DNA of 64,000 bases from an uncultured Acetatifactor sp. (GCA_910588225.1 CAJUQT010000001.1:1-64000), one strand, 5' to 3'; numbered from the stretch's first letter, positions 1 to 8,644 are shown. The notes: a model not told the origin generated them from the sequence alone. Translations and numbers: made by a program.

Positions 1-5
1 CTCAT
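1..5 (-). CDS. Start of a minus-strand gene running off the left edge
   Basis: An ATG on the minus strand (positions 5-3) follows an AAAGGAG ribosome binding site (13-19) at a seven-base spacing. Only one codon and part of the next are in the window, so nothing can be said about the product. It would lie directly downstream of the terminator at 32-55. Confidence 0.35.
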
Positions 6-31
6 AAATCTGCTCCTTTACAATAAAATAG

Positions 32-55
32 AGCGCATAGACTGTTCTATACGCT
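32..55 (-). terminator. Rho-independent terminator after the XRE gene
   Basis: On the minus strand a 10-bp stem (AGCGTATAGA / TCTATGCGCT, one U-G wobble) encloses the loop ACAG and is followed by CTATTTTATT. It lies about 90 bases beyond the stop codon of the XRE regulator. Confidence 0.6.
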
Positions 56-147
56 TTGACGCTGTATTACTTATTCTGTTGTGATTATGATAATGGTTGT
101 TTCAACAAACCGGAATTTTGCCACACCCGAAAAATGCTCCACATATC

Positions 148-1125
148 TTATACAGCACACATCAGCCCATACATTATCGCACATATAAGCAAACTGATTA
201 TACTTACTTTATTTGTTCTATAGTTTGCATTTGCAGGATTCCACTTTTTTATTTTGCTATTTTCAAATAAGAATCCAGTGGTTGCACTCATTATACCCAA
301 AAGCAGCAATCCACATATTTTCATCGCAGGCAGTGTATTATTCTCAATTCCCTTTGTTTCAAATACAATAACCGCCATTCCTATCCCTGCACATAGTATC
401 AAGGAAAATATTGCAGTTACTGGAATACTGCGTTTGGCACGTTTCCTGTCATCTTCTCTGCGATAGATTTTATCTATCATTTTGTAGTTGCTCATTTCTA
501 TGCTTGTGATAAAATTCAGTATATATGCAACGATCAGAACGCCATTAAACCATTGCATTTTCAAATTTACCCCATTTATCACACAAAGCAGAAAAATATA
601 TACAGTAGACATGATTCCAATATGCAAATCAATCTGTACAAGCAGTTTCTTCACTTCAAAAATATTATACTCTATCTTGTCATCAAATCCTGCAATTCCA
701 TTAAAAGAATTATTTTTTATCGCATTGGAAAAATAGATATGCAGGAACAGTTGTATTGGAATACATAGAATAAACATACAGATGAATATCCCAACACTAA
801 AAATATCCGTTAATGCACTTTGAATGATATATGCCAATATACACAAAACAGATATTCCTATAAAAACCCATGACATTTTTCCTATTGATACTTCCCCTTG
901 TGTTGATGATTTTTCCCCACCTTCATTCCCCAGCAATGTATCAACATCAACTTCAAATAATTGTGCTAACTTAATTAAATTGTCAGAATTTGGTTTTGAA
1001 GTATTAGTTTCCCATTTGGTTACGGCTTGACGGCTGACCTCCAAATATTCCGCAATTTTTTCCTGTGACAGTCCTTTCTTTTTGCGATAGTACATTATAT
1101 TTTCCGCTAATCGATTTTCATTCAT
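148..1125 (-). CDS. XRE-family transcriptional regulator with 7-TM C-terminal domain
   Basis: Residues 1-65 form a Cro/CI-type helix-turn-helix (GLSQEKIAEYLEVSRQAVTKW is recognisable, then a conserved region ending near NEGG). About seven hydrophobic segments follow, from MSWVFIGISV to the C-terminal ISLLICAIMYGLM. Such HTH-plus-membrane proteins are common in Firmicutes and are presumed to be membrane-tethered regulators; the signal sensed is unknown. The ATG at 1125 is chosen because ACGGAGGTGC lies just upstream; an earlier in-frame ATG (1182) adds 19 residues without an RBS and would overlap the promoter region. The gene is monocistronic between its own repeat-rich promoter (1188-1233) and the terminator at 32-55. 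Autoregulation is likely (inference). Confidence 0.85.
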   Translation of the reverse strand: MNENRLAENIMYYRKKKGLSQEKIAEYLEVSRQAVTKWETNTSKPNSDNLIKLAQLFEVDVDTLLGNEGGEKSSTQGEVSIGKMSWVFIGISVLCILAYIIQSALTDIFSVGIFICMFILCIPIQLFLHIYFSNAIKNNSFNGIAGFDDKIEYNIFEVKKLLVQIDLHIGIMSTVYIFLLCVINGVNLKMQWFNGVLIVAYILNFITSIEMSNYKMIDKIYRREDDRKRAKRSIPVTAIFSLILCAGIGMAVIVFETKGIENNTLPAMKICGLLLLGIMSATTGFLFENSKIKKWNPANANYRTNKVSIISLLICAIMYGLMCAV

Positions 1126-1187
1126 ATTACGCACCTCCGTATAATTCTGATAGCAATAATATACTGATTTATCCAGTTGCACTCTAC

Positions 1188-1233
1188 CAACTATATAGAA
1201 AATATGGGCAACTATATGGCAACTATTAGTTGC
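1188..1233 (-). promoter_or_regulatory. Promoter with candidate operator repeats for the XRE gene
   Basis: On the minus strand TTGCCA (1217-1222) and TCTATA (1194-1199) are 17 bp apart. Read on the plus strand, CAACTAT occurs at 1188, 1209 and 1220, that is at 21- and 11-bp intervals, so on one face of the helix. The last copy is half of a perfect 7+1+7 palindrome GCAACTATTAGTTGC (1219-1233). Repeats overlapping both promoter elements suggest a repressor operator, most simply for the adjacent XRE protein (inference). Confidence 0.55.
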
Positions 1234-1340
1234 AACTGCTGTTTTTCTGCTATTAGTCCAATTTTATAGAATAGTTTAATGGCTCTATTTTACCACAAAT
1301 ACAAACATACTTCCATTTAAGTTTGCTCAAGACTCCTTTG

Positions 1341-1475
1341 TTATGTGTCGGGATAGTCGGCAACAAGTGCATCAAGTTTTCGCATAACTGCCTTATCCCT
1401 TATATAGAGGGTGGCGGTTTGTTCTCCTGCATTATAATTGACAATCGTTTCCTGCTCGTATCGAGAAAGTTTCAT
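1341..1475 (-). pseudogene. Truncated small mobile-element-type protein (LSRYEQET family)
   Basis: A 44-codon reading frame starts at ATG 1475 behind GGAAAGGGGG and encodes a protein beginning MKLSRYEQETIVNYN and ending at DALVADYPDT. This N-terminus matches, from memory, small proteins of roughly 60-100 residues found on conjugative transposons and plasmids of gut Firmicutes. Those continue past the 'YP(D/E)' segment with a basic C-terminal half, which is missing here because a TAA follows directly. I therefore read it as a truncated remnant of a past mobile element. Function of the family is unknown to me. It is too short for a 60-codon ORF cut-off. Confidence 0.5.
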
Positions 1476-1659
1476 AGTGCCATATCCCCCTTTCCTTTGC
1501 TGTGGGTTCTGCGCTGCTTTCTTCTCATCAGTTTTCTGATACTAAGTTATCTTATTTTGATAGCGTTTTGACTTTACAAAAGGTGTAAATTCTCTCTTCG
1601 CATGAAGATTGAGAGCTTTATTTGTAGGTGTTATTGGAGTATTTTGGCAAAAAGGAAAC

Positions 1660-1688
1660 GGGATGCGTGCCTGAGAGGCACACATCCC
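1660..1688 (-). terminator. Rho-independent terminator after the DUF6440 gene
   Basis: On the minus strand a 12-bp stem (GGGATGTGTGCC / GGCACGCATCCC, one U-G wobble) with a 5-base loop is followed by GTTTCCTTTTTG. It starts eight bases beyond the DUF6440 stop codon. The wobble pairs only in minus-strand RNA, which supports this orientation. Confidence 0.75.
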
Positions 1689-1695
1689 ATCTCGT

Positions 1696-1884
1696 TTACT
1701 GCATTTTATTTGCCGGGGTAACAACAGGCTTGCCATCCTGATCCACCAGCACCGTCAGTCCGGTGCCATTTGCCTTATTATGAGAGGCCATCAGATAATT
1801 CACACCTGTTTCCGTATCTACGATAACCTTTGCCACATTTACAATGCCCTGGTTATAGATCTCCACAAAACGCTCTTTCGCCAT
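1696..1884 (-). CDS. DUF6440 family protein
   Basis: A 62-residue protein with the DUF6440 pattern: a basic start (MAKERFVEIY), then DTETGVNYLM, and the C-terminal GTGLTVLVDQDGKPVV. The family is small, soluble, without a signal peptide and of unknown function. ATG 1884 is chosen because GGAGGTGAGCGT lies immediately upstream; an in-frame start at 1938 would overlap the promoter. The gene has its own terminator (1660-1688) and a promoter carrying two LytTR-type boxes (1965-1997). It therefore looks like a single-gene target of the LytTR regulator encoded just upstream at 2015-2752. Confidence 0.75.
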   Translation of the reverse strand: MAKERFVEIYNQGIVNVAKVIVDTETGVNYLMASHNKANGTGLTVLVDQDGKPVVTPANKMQ

Positions 1885-1933
1885 ACGCTCACCTCCTATT
1901 AGCTGGACTTTTTCCTTGCCACATGACAATATA

Positions 1934-1997
1934 ACCATACCACATAAGCAGAACGCTGTGATTCAAATTTCCTGAACAAACAGAAAAATTTCCTGAA
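1934..1997 (-). promoter_or_regulatory. Promoter with paired LytTR-type direct repeats
   Basis: On the minus strand TTCAGGAAATTT occurs twice without mismatch (1986-1997 and 1965-1976), exactly 21 bp apart, which is two helical turns. A likely -10, TATGGT preceded by TG (1934-1939), lies downstream, and the -35 position (about 1957-1962) has no TTGACA-like sequence. AgrA/ComE-type LytTR regulators are known to bind two short direct repeats at this spacing next to a weak -35. The cognate regulator is probably the one at 2015-2752 (inference). Confidence 0.65.
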
Positions 1998-2014
1998 TGG
2001 AATGGGAGGAAACC

Positions 2015-2752
2015 TCACTGGCTCCCTCCCATTTTTTTGCGAAGTTCCGCTTTTCCTGCCCGGGAAAGCAGACACTCGCGGCCGCCGGCCCACAGCTTAT
2101 TGTGCTTCAAATCTACCGCGTCAATCTTATCCATTGCCACCAAATAAGCCCGGTGCACGCGGACAAAGCGGTTTCCCAACCGATTTTCCAATTCATTGAG
2201 ACTGCCTAAAAAATCCATCCGGCTGTTGGATGTATGGAGGAAAACATGATGAGGAATAGGGGCAGTTTCAAAAAAGAGGATATCACGCAAGGGAACATGA
2301 CGCACCGTTTCCCCTGTCCGCAATGTAAACATTTCTGCCGGATCTTTTCGTTCCGCCAGCAGATGTAACTGTATCTCACCCAGGCACTGTGACACAGACG
2401 GCCCAATCTGCTCCGGCACTTTTATGATGTAGTCGAATGCTTCCAGATGATACTGAAAAGTGCGCCAGGCCAAATCGCCATAGCTGGTGATATAGACCAG
2501 CGTACCATGAGGATCGCGCCGCCGCAGCTCCTGTCCCAGCCGAAAGCCGTCCCATTCTCCATCCTTTAACTCCACATCCAGAAAGTAAATTCCGCGCCTT
2601 TCGCCTTCCGCTGCGGCCAGCAGCTCCCTGGCACTGGCGGCACTGCACACAACCTTCATGTCATAGTTTTCAGCCAAAATCTTCCGCTCCAGGGCTGTCT
2701 GAATCTGGTGGCGGACAGCTTCCTCGTCATCGCACAGATAAATTCCAATCAT
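2015..2752 (-). CDS. LytTR response regulator, AgrA-like
   Basis: A 245-residue protein. Residues 1-125 form a receiver domain: acidic pocket DDEE at 8-11, phospho-acceptor Asp59 in YFLDV, and a TSYGD region near residue 105. The C-terminal half is a LytTR DNA-binding domain (FFETAPIPHHVFLHT, NRFVRVHRAYLVAMDKID). Start ATG 2752 overlaps the stop of the kinase gene in an ATGA, so the two are translationally coupled; the longer in-frame upstream reading lies inside the kinase gene. It likely activates the DUF6440 promoter directly downstream (boxes 1965-1997). No AgrB/AgrD-like genes are nearby, so the input is unknown. Confidence 0.9.
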   Translation of the reverse strand: MIGIYLCDDEEAVRHQIQTALERKILAENYDMKVVCSAASARELLAAAEGERRGIYFLDVELKDGEWDGFRLGQELRRRDPHGTLVYITSYGDLAWRTFQYHLEAFDYIIKVPEQIGPSVSQCLGEIQLHLLAERKDPAEMFTLRTGETVRHVPLRDILFFETAPIPHHVFLHTSNSRMDFLGSLNELENRLGNRFVRVHRAYLVAMDKIDAVDLKHNKLWAGGRECLLSRAGKAELRKKMGGSQ

Positions 2753-4086
2753 GGCCTGCCCTCCACTGTCATCTCCTGTACAAATACACCGTTCTCCCAA
2801 CTGGTGCCGATGGAGATATTGGGATAGTTCTCCAAAATGTGTTGATAGCCGGCCAGCCCCAATCCCCGGCCAGCTCCTTTGGTAGACCAGCCATAGTCCC
2901 ACATTTTTCCCGGTTCAATGGCATTTATGTAGGAATTGGATATCCGGAGAAATACCCGCCCCTCCTGAGCCAGCAGAATGATTTCCACCCAGGGCTGCTC
3001 CGTGTCCAGCGCGGCCTCCATGGCATTGTCTGTCAGAATGCCCAGGCAGCGGACGAAATCCCATACGTCCATATTCACCTCCACCACAGGATAAAGCACC
3101 TCCAGGCGACAATCTATCCCCTTCTCCCGCATGGCTGTAAGTTTGCTCAAAAGAAGGCTTCTCGCCTCCGGAAGCTGTAAATTTCCGATTTGAGTAGATG
3201 CCTGGATTTTCCTTCCAAGCCTCTGGTCAAACCCGACATCCAATTCGGACAGAGTATTGCGCAGCCCTTCCATCTCTCCCTCTCCTGCCTGCTGTGAAAG
3301 GCCCGCCAGCAGATTTTTATAGTCATGACGGAATGTGTGTACCTCACGTCGGATGATCTCCAGGTCCTGCTCATAGAGTCGCTGTTGGACGATAATATCC
3401 TGCTGAGCCTGCATTTTCCGAGCGGTGTCGAACCTCTGGGCCAAATGGACAATCAGCACAGCCATCAGAACTACCATTGCCGCCGCCATCAGGTAGTAAA
3501 ATATCAGGAATGAGGCCTGAACGCCGTTTACCAGTCGGAGCAGCACTTCCGTGGCAGCTTCCAGTGCAAACAAAAGCAATGCCGTCCGCCGGGGAGCAGG
3601 TTCGCTCTCCAGTAACAGGCGAAACCATTTTCCAAACTTAAGCCTGTATAGCAGCAGAGCCGCTGCCACACCACTGCACAGATATAGTCCCAGTACCGCA
3701 GCAAAAGGAGTACTCTCACCCAGTGGGGTTCCCCGGAACGGTATCATGAGCAGAACGGATTCAGCCACCTGGAAAATACCCGACATACAGGTGGCGGCGA
3801 AAGACTGCCAGAATCCCAGCCGCCACGTCCATTGCACCCAAAAGCTGCACATAGCCAGAATGGCCAGGGAGACGATATAGTACTGAACCATCCGCAATGC
3901 CGGAACAGCGTACAGCCCGACGGAAAGCAGGACAGCAATGAACGGAGCAGGAAGCAGGAGAGGCAGCTTTTTCAGCCGCCTCCACACCGCATGTTCATCT
4001 GTCACGGCCAGCAAAAAGGCCACCAGGACCAAATGCCCCATCAGGGTATCCCAAAAATTATCTAATAAATCACTTAATAAAGGCAT
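2749..4086 (-). CDS. AgrC-like sensor histidine kinase (GHKL type)
   Basis: A 445-residue kinase. About seven hydrophobic segments fill residues 1-225. A coiled linker leads to the phospho-acceptor region with HTFRHDYKNLLAGL, followed by a GHKL ATPase domain: N box LTDNAMEAALD and G box GAGRGLGLAGY. An arginine-flanked HDYKN box and a polytopic sensor region are typical of the HPK10 (AgrC/ComD) group, which senses peptides. The start is only weakly supported (AAAGAGA upstream). It overlaps the LytTR regulator gene by four bases. No peptide precursor was recognised in the 134-bp gap upstream. Confidence 0.9.
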   Translation of the reverse strand: MPLLSDLLDNFWDTLMGHLVLVAFLLAVTDEHAVWRRLKKLPLLLPAPFIAVLLSVGLYAVPALRMVQYYIVSLAILAMCSFWVQWTWRLGFWQSFAATCMSGIFQVAESVLLMIPFRGTPLGESTPFAAVLGLYLCSGVAAALLLYRLKFGKWFRLLLESEPAPRRTALLLFALEAATEVLLRLVNGVQASFLIFYYLMAAAMVVLMAVLIVHLAQRFDTARKMQAQQDIIVQQRLYEQDLEIIRREVHTFRHDYKNLLAGLSQQAGEGEMEGLRNTLSELDVGFDQRLGRKIQASTQIGNLQLPEARSLLLSKLTAMREKGIDCRLEVLYPVVEVNMDVWDFVRCLGILTDNAMEAALDTEQPWVEIILLAQEGRVFLRISNSYINAIEPGKMWDYGWSTKGAGRGLGLAGYQHILENYPNISIGTSWENGVFVQEMTVEGRP

Positions 4087-4220
4087 ACTGTTATCAATCT
4101 CTTTATGTATAGTTTTGTTTTAGCGTATTTATTGTACCACCCCACTTACCTGGCAGCAAGTTCCAATCATAAACCTTCGCCTAAATCCTAAAACCCCCAT
4201 ATTCAGCTCCATAATACTTT

Positions 4221-4748
4221 TTACTCCGCAAAATTCGCAAAATCTTCCTGATACAGTTCATAGTCGATAGAAGACTGCAGCTCACCCAGCTGATTTTTCC
4301 ATGAATTCTCCCTGACTCGCAATTTTGTAAAACCAAGTTCTTCGTAGACATGCTGTGCTCTTTTGTTATTTACATTGGTGTCCAGAATGATTCTTTTATA
4401 TCCCATGTCGTTGAATAAGGAGAAAATAAGCATACTTAAAAGGATTTTCCCATACCCCTTATCCTGCTCTGCAAAATCACAAATCTTAATTCCTATTTCG
4501 GCTGTGTCTTCCCTTTCCCTGCCATAGCCCATTTCACCGATTGGTCTGTTATCCAGCTCGATAATCAGACGTCTGTCTTCGTCGGTATCTTTCCCAAGTT
4601 TCTCAGCAATTTCACGGGCCGTTTCCCCTGTTCCATTCGGGAAGCCGGCATGGGCCATAATCTTTCCATCATTCCACCAGGATGACAATAACTCTGCGTC
4701 TTCCACAGTTGCATTTCTGATTGTCAGATTTTTGAATTGTAAAAACAT
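4221..4748 (-). CDS. GNAT family N-acetyltransferase (RimJ/RimL-like)
   Basis: A 175-residue single-domain protein. It begins FKNLTIRNATVEDAELLSSWW, like RimJ/RimL-type GNATs, has the acetyl-CoA loop region EQDKGYGKILLSML (Q/R-x-x-G-x-G/A-like) and the late motif NVNNKRAQHVYEELGF. The substrate cannot be predicted. ATG 4748 is preceded by GGAGGATTAATTAT. The leader (4772-4799) contains a GGGAGGG/CCCTCCC hairpin of unknown role. The gene stands alone between the AgrC-like kinase and the divergent AraC gene. Confidence 0.85.
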   Translation of the reverse strand: MFLQFKNLTIRNATVEDAELLSSWWNDGKIMAHAGFPNGTGETAREIAEKLGKDTDEDRRLIIELDNRPIGEMGYGREREDTAEIGIKICDFAEQDKGYGKILLSMLIFSLFNDMGYKRIILDTNVNNKRAQHVYEELGFTKLRVRENSWKNQLGELQSSIDYELYQEDFANFAE

Positions 4749-5036
4749 ATAATTAATCCTCCGTTTTATCTGGGAGGGTTAAGATAATGTTTCCCTCCCG
4801 TTCTCATTCTCTTTTAACTTCTCTGCTCTGTTTCTCATATCAAGTCACTCCTTCCTGCTTTTTGTATGGAAATTCCATCAATCTCATTTTACTACTGTCA
4901 GAACCACAATTCCACTATTTTTTAACTTCAAAAATATACTGAGAAACGTCTCCCCCTTGATTTTTACTCCCATCTGTAGCATACTGAACATATCGGCAGA
5001 CAAAAGCAGCGCAAGAACCAGAAAGGACTCACAGAT

Positions 5037-5825
5037 ATGCGGCCGTTTTACGAAAACAAGCAAATAGGATTCCGGTGTTTTCTCAGCAAGGACATCACCT
5101 TTCCCGCCCACCTGCACAGTGAGGTGGAGCTGATCTTCATCCGGGAAGGCGCTCTGGAGGTCACCGTCTCCAATCAGACGAAAAAAATCCGGAAAGGTGA
5201 GGCCGCGCTCATCTTTCCGGATATGGTACACAGTTATCTGACAGAGGATTCCTGCCTGGCTGTTATCTGCATTTTTGCGCCCTCCCATGCGAAAGAATAC
5301 TATCAGCTTTTCCGTAAGCAGCAGCCCAAATGTCCCTTCTTTACTTCCGGCACCTGCAATCCGGACATTCCCTTTGCATTCGATCGGATGCTCCATTATG
5401 CGGAGCATTCCCGCGTTGTCAGCGAGGCCTGGCTGAACCTGATTCTGGCCTATCTGATGCCGGAGGCGGAGCTGACTGCCCGGAACAGACAGGAGGATGC
5501 CGATGTGGGCTATCAGCTCATCTCCTATATCTCCCTGCACTTTCAGGAGCCGTTGACACTGGAGCGCATTGCCCGGGAGCTGCATTTTAACAAATATTAT
5601 ATTTCCCGCATCTTTACCCAGCGGTTGCATTGTAATTTCCACGAATATATCAACCGGCTCCGGCTGGACTATGCCGCCAGACAGCTTCGGGACACGGATT
5701 TACATATCACGGACATCTGGCAGGAGGCCGGCTTTGAGAGTCAGAAGACCTTCAACCGCACCTTCCTGGCCTGCTACCGGATGACGCCCTCCCAGTACCG
5801 CAAAGTGTTGCCGCCTATCTCATGA
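5037..5825 (+). CDS. AraC family transcriptional regulator
   Basis: A 262-residue protein with a cupin-like sensor half (FPAHLHSEVELIFIREG; PDMVHSYL) and a C-terminal AraC/XylS double helix-turn-helix from about residue 160 (LTLERIARELHFNKYYISRIF, then the second HTH with DIWQEAGFESQKTFNRTF and the closing MTPSQYRK). It probably senses a small ligand such as a sugar. AAAGGACTCACAGAT precedes the ATG. It is one of the few plus-strand genes here, with no obvious partner operon: the downstream stretch holds only an acetyltransferase remnant. Targets are unknown. Confidence 0.88.
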   Translation: MRPFYENKQIGFRCFLSKDITFPAHLHSEVELIFIREGALEVTVSNQTKKIRKGEAALIFPDMVHSYLTEDSCLAVICIFAPSHAKEYYQLFRKQQPKCPFFTSGTCNPDIPFAFDRMLHYAEHSRVVSEAWLNLILAYLMPEAELTARNRQEDADVGYQLISYISLHFQEPLTLERIARELHFNKYYISRIFTQRLHCNFHEYINRLRLDYAARQLRDTDLHITDIWQEAGFESQKTFNRTFLACYRMTPSQYRKVLPPIS

Positions 5826-5863
5826 CGCAGAACCGACCTGGCGGCCTTCTGCTCCGGGTTCTC

Positions 5864-6136
5864 CTATACAAGTTCCGGTGCCTGCGGCCAGTTCAGCCTC
5901 AGAGCCGCAGTTTGTTCCCATTCCTTTCTTATTATTCCGTATAAAGTACAATCATGGAATCCATCTCTTGTTTTATAGTAATGCTGTAAAAGACCTTCGT
6001 AGTGCATTCCAATCTTTTCCATTACTTTTCTCGAAACCTGGTTTTCTACCGAACTAAATGAATCAATTCGCTCAATATCTGTATTACGAAATATATAGTA
6101 AATATATAAAAGAAATTTCTTACATTTTCTGTTCAT
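5864..6136 (-). pseudogene. C-terminal remnant of a GNAT acetyltransferase
   Basis: Only the last third of a RimJ/RimL-type GNAT is present: the segment IERIDSFSSVENQVSRKVMEK, then IGMHYEGLLQHYYKTRDGF and DCTLYGI, matches the end of the fold where the conserved Asn and Ser-Arg-lys-EK-G motif sit. The N-terminal half and the acetyl-CoA loop are missing, and the frame upstream runs into the end of the ABC permease gene (6168). A decayed gene cut at a rearrangement boundary is the simplest reading. Confidence 0.6.
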
Positions 6137-6167
6137 CAAAGCGGAACTGTAACAGCTTCCCGGCCGC

Positions 6168-8510
6168 TCACTCTCCCACAAAAAGCGCTCTGGGCGTAAT
6201 TTTCCGGATTTTCATGGAAAGCAGGCAGGCCGTCCCGAAGGTGAACAACACCAGCCCTGCTCCCGCAATGACATTGAAGGATATGGGCACCACAAAGTTA
6301 CATTTCACAATCCCGATACCCCGCAGGAACAGCGCCGTCAGCGGATTGATAATAAGGCTGTTCACAAAGATACCTACAACCGTGGAAATCAGAACCGCCG
6401 GCATAAGGGACAGCGCCGTCTGCACAATCAGCTGTCCTGTGGTAAAGCCCAGTGCTTTCAGAATCCCATAGTCCCGCCTTTTGCTGTTCAACGTGGTCCG
6501 CACCAGCAGATACAGTACGAATACAATAATCACCGCGCTCAATCCCAGAATGGCGACAACAATGATGGTCATCAGCAGCACATACACTGTCGCTGAGCCC
6601 TCGATGGTGGTTCGGATATTGATCAGGGCGTTCACCTCGTTTCCGAATTTTTCCTTGATCTCCCTGTGGAATTCCTCTATGTCTACTTCCTCCGCCAGAT
6701 TCAGATAGTAGCTTGCATGCTGCAGCACGCCCAGCCTCTCATAGCCCTCCCTGGTAAGCAGACAATCCTTGCCCAGGTTATTGCTGATCTGGGTAAAGCC
6801 TGTTATCAGATATTTGGCTTCTTTGCCTTCCGCAGTTATCGCTATTTCGTCTCCTATCTCCAGCCCCTTTTCTCCAGCGTATTTTGCCGCAATGGCAATT
6901 TCGTTATCATATTTCGGAAATCTTCCGTCGAACACCACATTCTGATTGTTTACATCGGAAAAATCCTCCGAAAAAGTGGCCAGCAGCGTCGCCCCATCCA
7001 TATGGCATATTTCCACGGAGTTGTACAGGTAGACCTTTTCCACCCGGGAATCAGCATGGAGCTCCCGCAAAAGCTCCTCTTCCGTATCTGCGTTCACATT
7101 AATGCAGCTGTCCGCCGTCTCTCCCACAATCAGATTGATAAAAGGTGTCATATCCAGCACCATGTTTCGGATCATCAATCCGGAGAATACCACCACCAGC
7201 GACAGCACCACCATGGTGATGCAGACGGTCACATTGTTTTTGATTCCGGAAAAGGTTGTCTTCAGAGCCAGCACAAGGTTCAGGGGTGCTCCCGTCTCCG
7301 ACAGCGGAATGTGATTGCGCCGGAAGCTGTGAGTCTGAATTCCCTGCCTCAGAGCCGTAATGGGCTCCATTTTCCTGATTCTACGGGAATAAAACCATAC
7401 TGCCAGCGCAACCGCACCTCCGCATATGGCCAGTGTCAGAAGAAAAGGTACCGGCAGGAAATGAACCACATAGGGAATCCCGGTCTGTGCAATCATCATC
7501 TCGTTCACAAAGGGAAACAGGCAGTAGGAAATCCCCGCACCCGCCACAGCGGCCAGAAACGCCAGCCCAACAAACTGCATCAAAAGAGACCCCATCAGCT
7601 GGCGGCTGGTGTAACCCACCGCTTTCAGTGCCCCCAGATTCTTCATATTCTCCTGAATGTAATTGACAACATTGGATGCAATCACCACCAGCACAATCAG
7701 GAGAATGAAGAAGGCCATGGCGCTCACAACACCTGCGCAAATCATCTGGGAAATATAACGGGACTGGGTCACAAGCGCATAGCAATTACTGACTGTCCTG
7801 GCCGTGGGATATTGAGAGGACAATTTGCTTTTCAGCATTGCCTCAAAATTCTCGCTTTCTCCCTTATTTTTCAGCCTGATGGAGCAAAGCGTCGCCTTCG
7901 GCGCATAGCCCGACTCCTCCAGCTCCCTATACTTATCCTGTGTCAGAATCAGCTCACACATGGTACAGTTGTGTGAGCCTGCCATTATACTGTTGAAAAA
8001 ACCGCATATAGTGTACGACATTTTGTTACTCCCCACGGAAATTTCCACCGTCTTCCCCAGGGCAATCTCCTCTGATTTATACAGCAATGGCATATAAATC
8101 CCGCTTTCACCGCCGCCCTCTTCCAGGATTTCCACCCTGCCTATTGGCCGGGAGACAGCCGCCTCCTTCTCCAGAAATATCAGTTCCGAATTCGTCTCTC
8201 CCCCGTTGTAGGTAAAAGAGCCCACCATATGCATACAGTCACTCAGGAAAAAGGCATCCGTCCCCTCTTCCTCTTCCAGTGTCTCAGCAACGAATTCCCA
8301 TATCTCTCTATCTTCGCCGTCCACCGCAAGCGTCACATGCTCCGCATTCAGACTGTCGTGCCTGCGATCAAAATTCTGCCTGTAATCCATGGACAGCATA
8401 AGCCACAGATTCAGCATCATCGCCGCAAGGAACACAAGCACCACAATGGCAGCCCCCTGCCCCTTCGCCCTCCTCAAGTTAGCCCTCGCAAGTAAAAAAC
8501 CTTTTCTCAT
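6168..8510 (-). CDS. ABC transporter permease, FtsX/MacB-like
   Basis: A 780-residue membrane protein. TM1 is near residues 20-40, then a roughly 220-residue extracytoplasmic domain, a FtsX core with the NLGALKAVGYTSRQLMGSLL signature, a second extracytoplasmic domain after about residue 445, and a second FtsX core (RRDYGILKALGFTTGQLIVQ). This duplicated FtsX plan is that of export or mechanotransmission ABC systems such as antimicrobial-peptide detoxification and lipoprotein transporters. Its ATPase is at 8830-9588 on the same strand. The two are separated by an unusual 320-bp gap filled with hairpin repeats. Probably controlled by the OmpR/kinase pair at 10917-13022. Confidence 0.88.
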   Translation of the reverse strand: MRKGFLLARANLRRAKGQGAAIVVLVFLAAMMLNLWLMLSMDYRQNFDRRHDSLNAEHVTLAVDGEDREIWEFVAETLEEEEGTDAFFLSDCMHMVGSFTYNGGETNSELIFLEKEAAVSRPIGRVEILEEGGGESGIYMPLLYKSEEIALGKTVEISVGSNKMSYTICGFFNSIMAGSHNCTMCELILTQDKYRELEESGYAPKATLCSIRLKNKGESENFEAMLKSKLSSQYPTARTVSNCYALVTQSRYISQMICAGVVSAMAFFILLIVLVVIASNVVNYIQENMKNLGALKAVGYTSRQLMGSLLMQFVGLAFLAAVAGAGISYCLFPFVNEMMIAQTGIPYVVHFLPVPFLLTLAICGGAVALAVWFYSRRIRKMEPITALRQGIQTHSFRRNHIPLSETGAPLNLVLALKTTFSGIKNNVTVCITMVVLSLVVVFSGLMIRNMVLDMTPFINLIVGETADSCINVNADTEEELLRELHADSRVEKVYLYNSVEICHMDGATLLATFSEDFSDVNNQNVVFDGRFPKYDNEIAIAAKYAGEKGLEIGDEIAITAEGKEAKYLITGFTQISNNLGKDCLLTREGYERLGVLQHASYYLNLAEEVDIEEFHREIKEKFGNEVNALINIRTTIEGSATVYVLLMTIIVVAILGLSAVIIVFVLYLLVRTTLNSKRRDYGILKALGFTTGQLIVQTALSLMPAVLISTVVGIFVNSLIINPLTALFLRGIGIVKCNFVVPISFNVIAGAGLVLFTFGTACLLSMKIRKITPRALFVGE

Positions 8511-8644
8511 ACTCTATCCATACCCTTCCTGTTCCAATTACCATCCTGGCTTGCCGCCCCAAACCGCCATATCAGACATAGTAATGCTTTTTCACAAAAC
8601 ACCATACCTTACACCTCAAAGTCTTAATACTCCCGCCCTATTTT

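Noticed and set aside
1542..1736. A minus-strand frame of 64 codons overlapping the DUF6440 end
   Set aside because: It runs through the terminator stem at 1660-1688 and overlaps the better supported gene.
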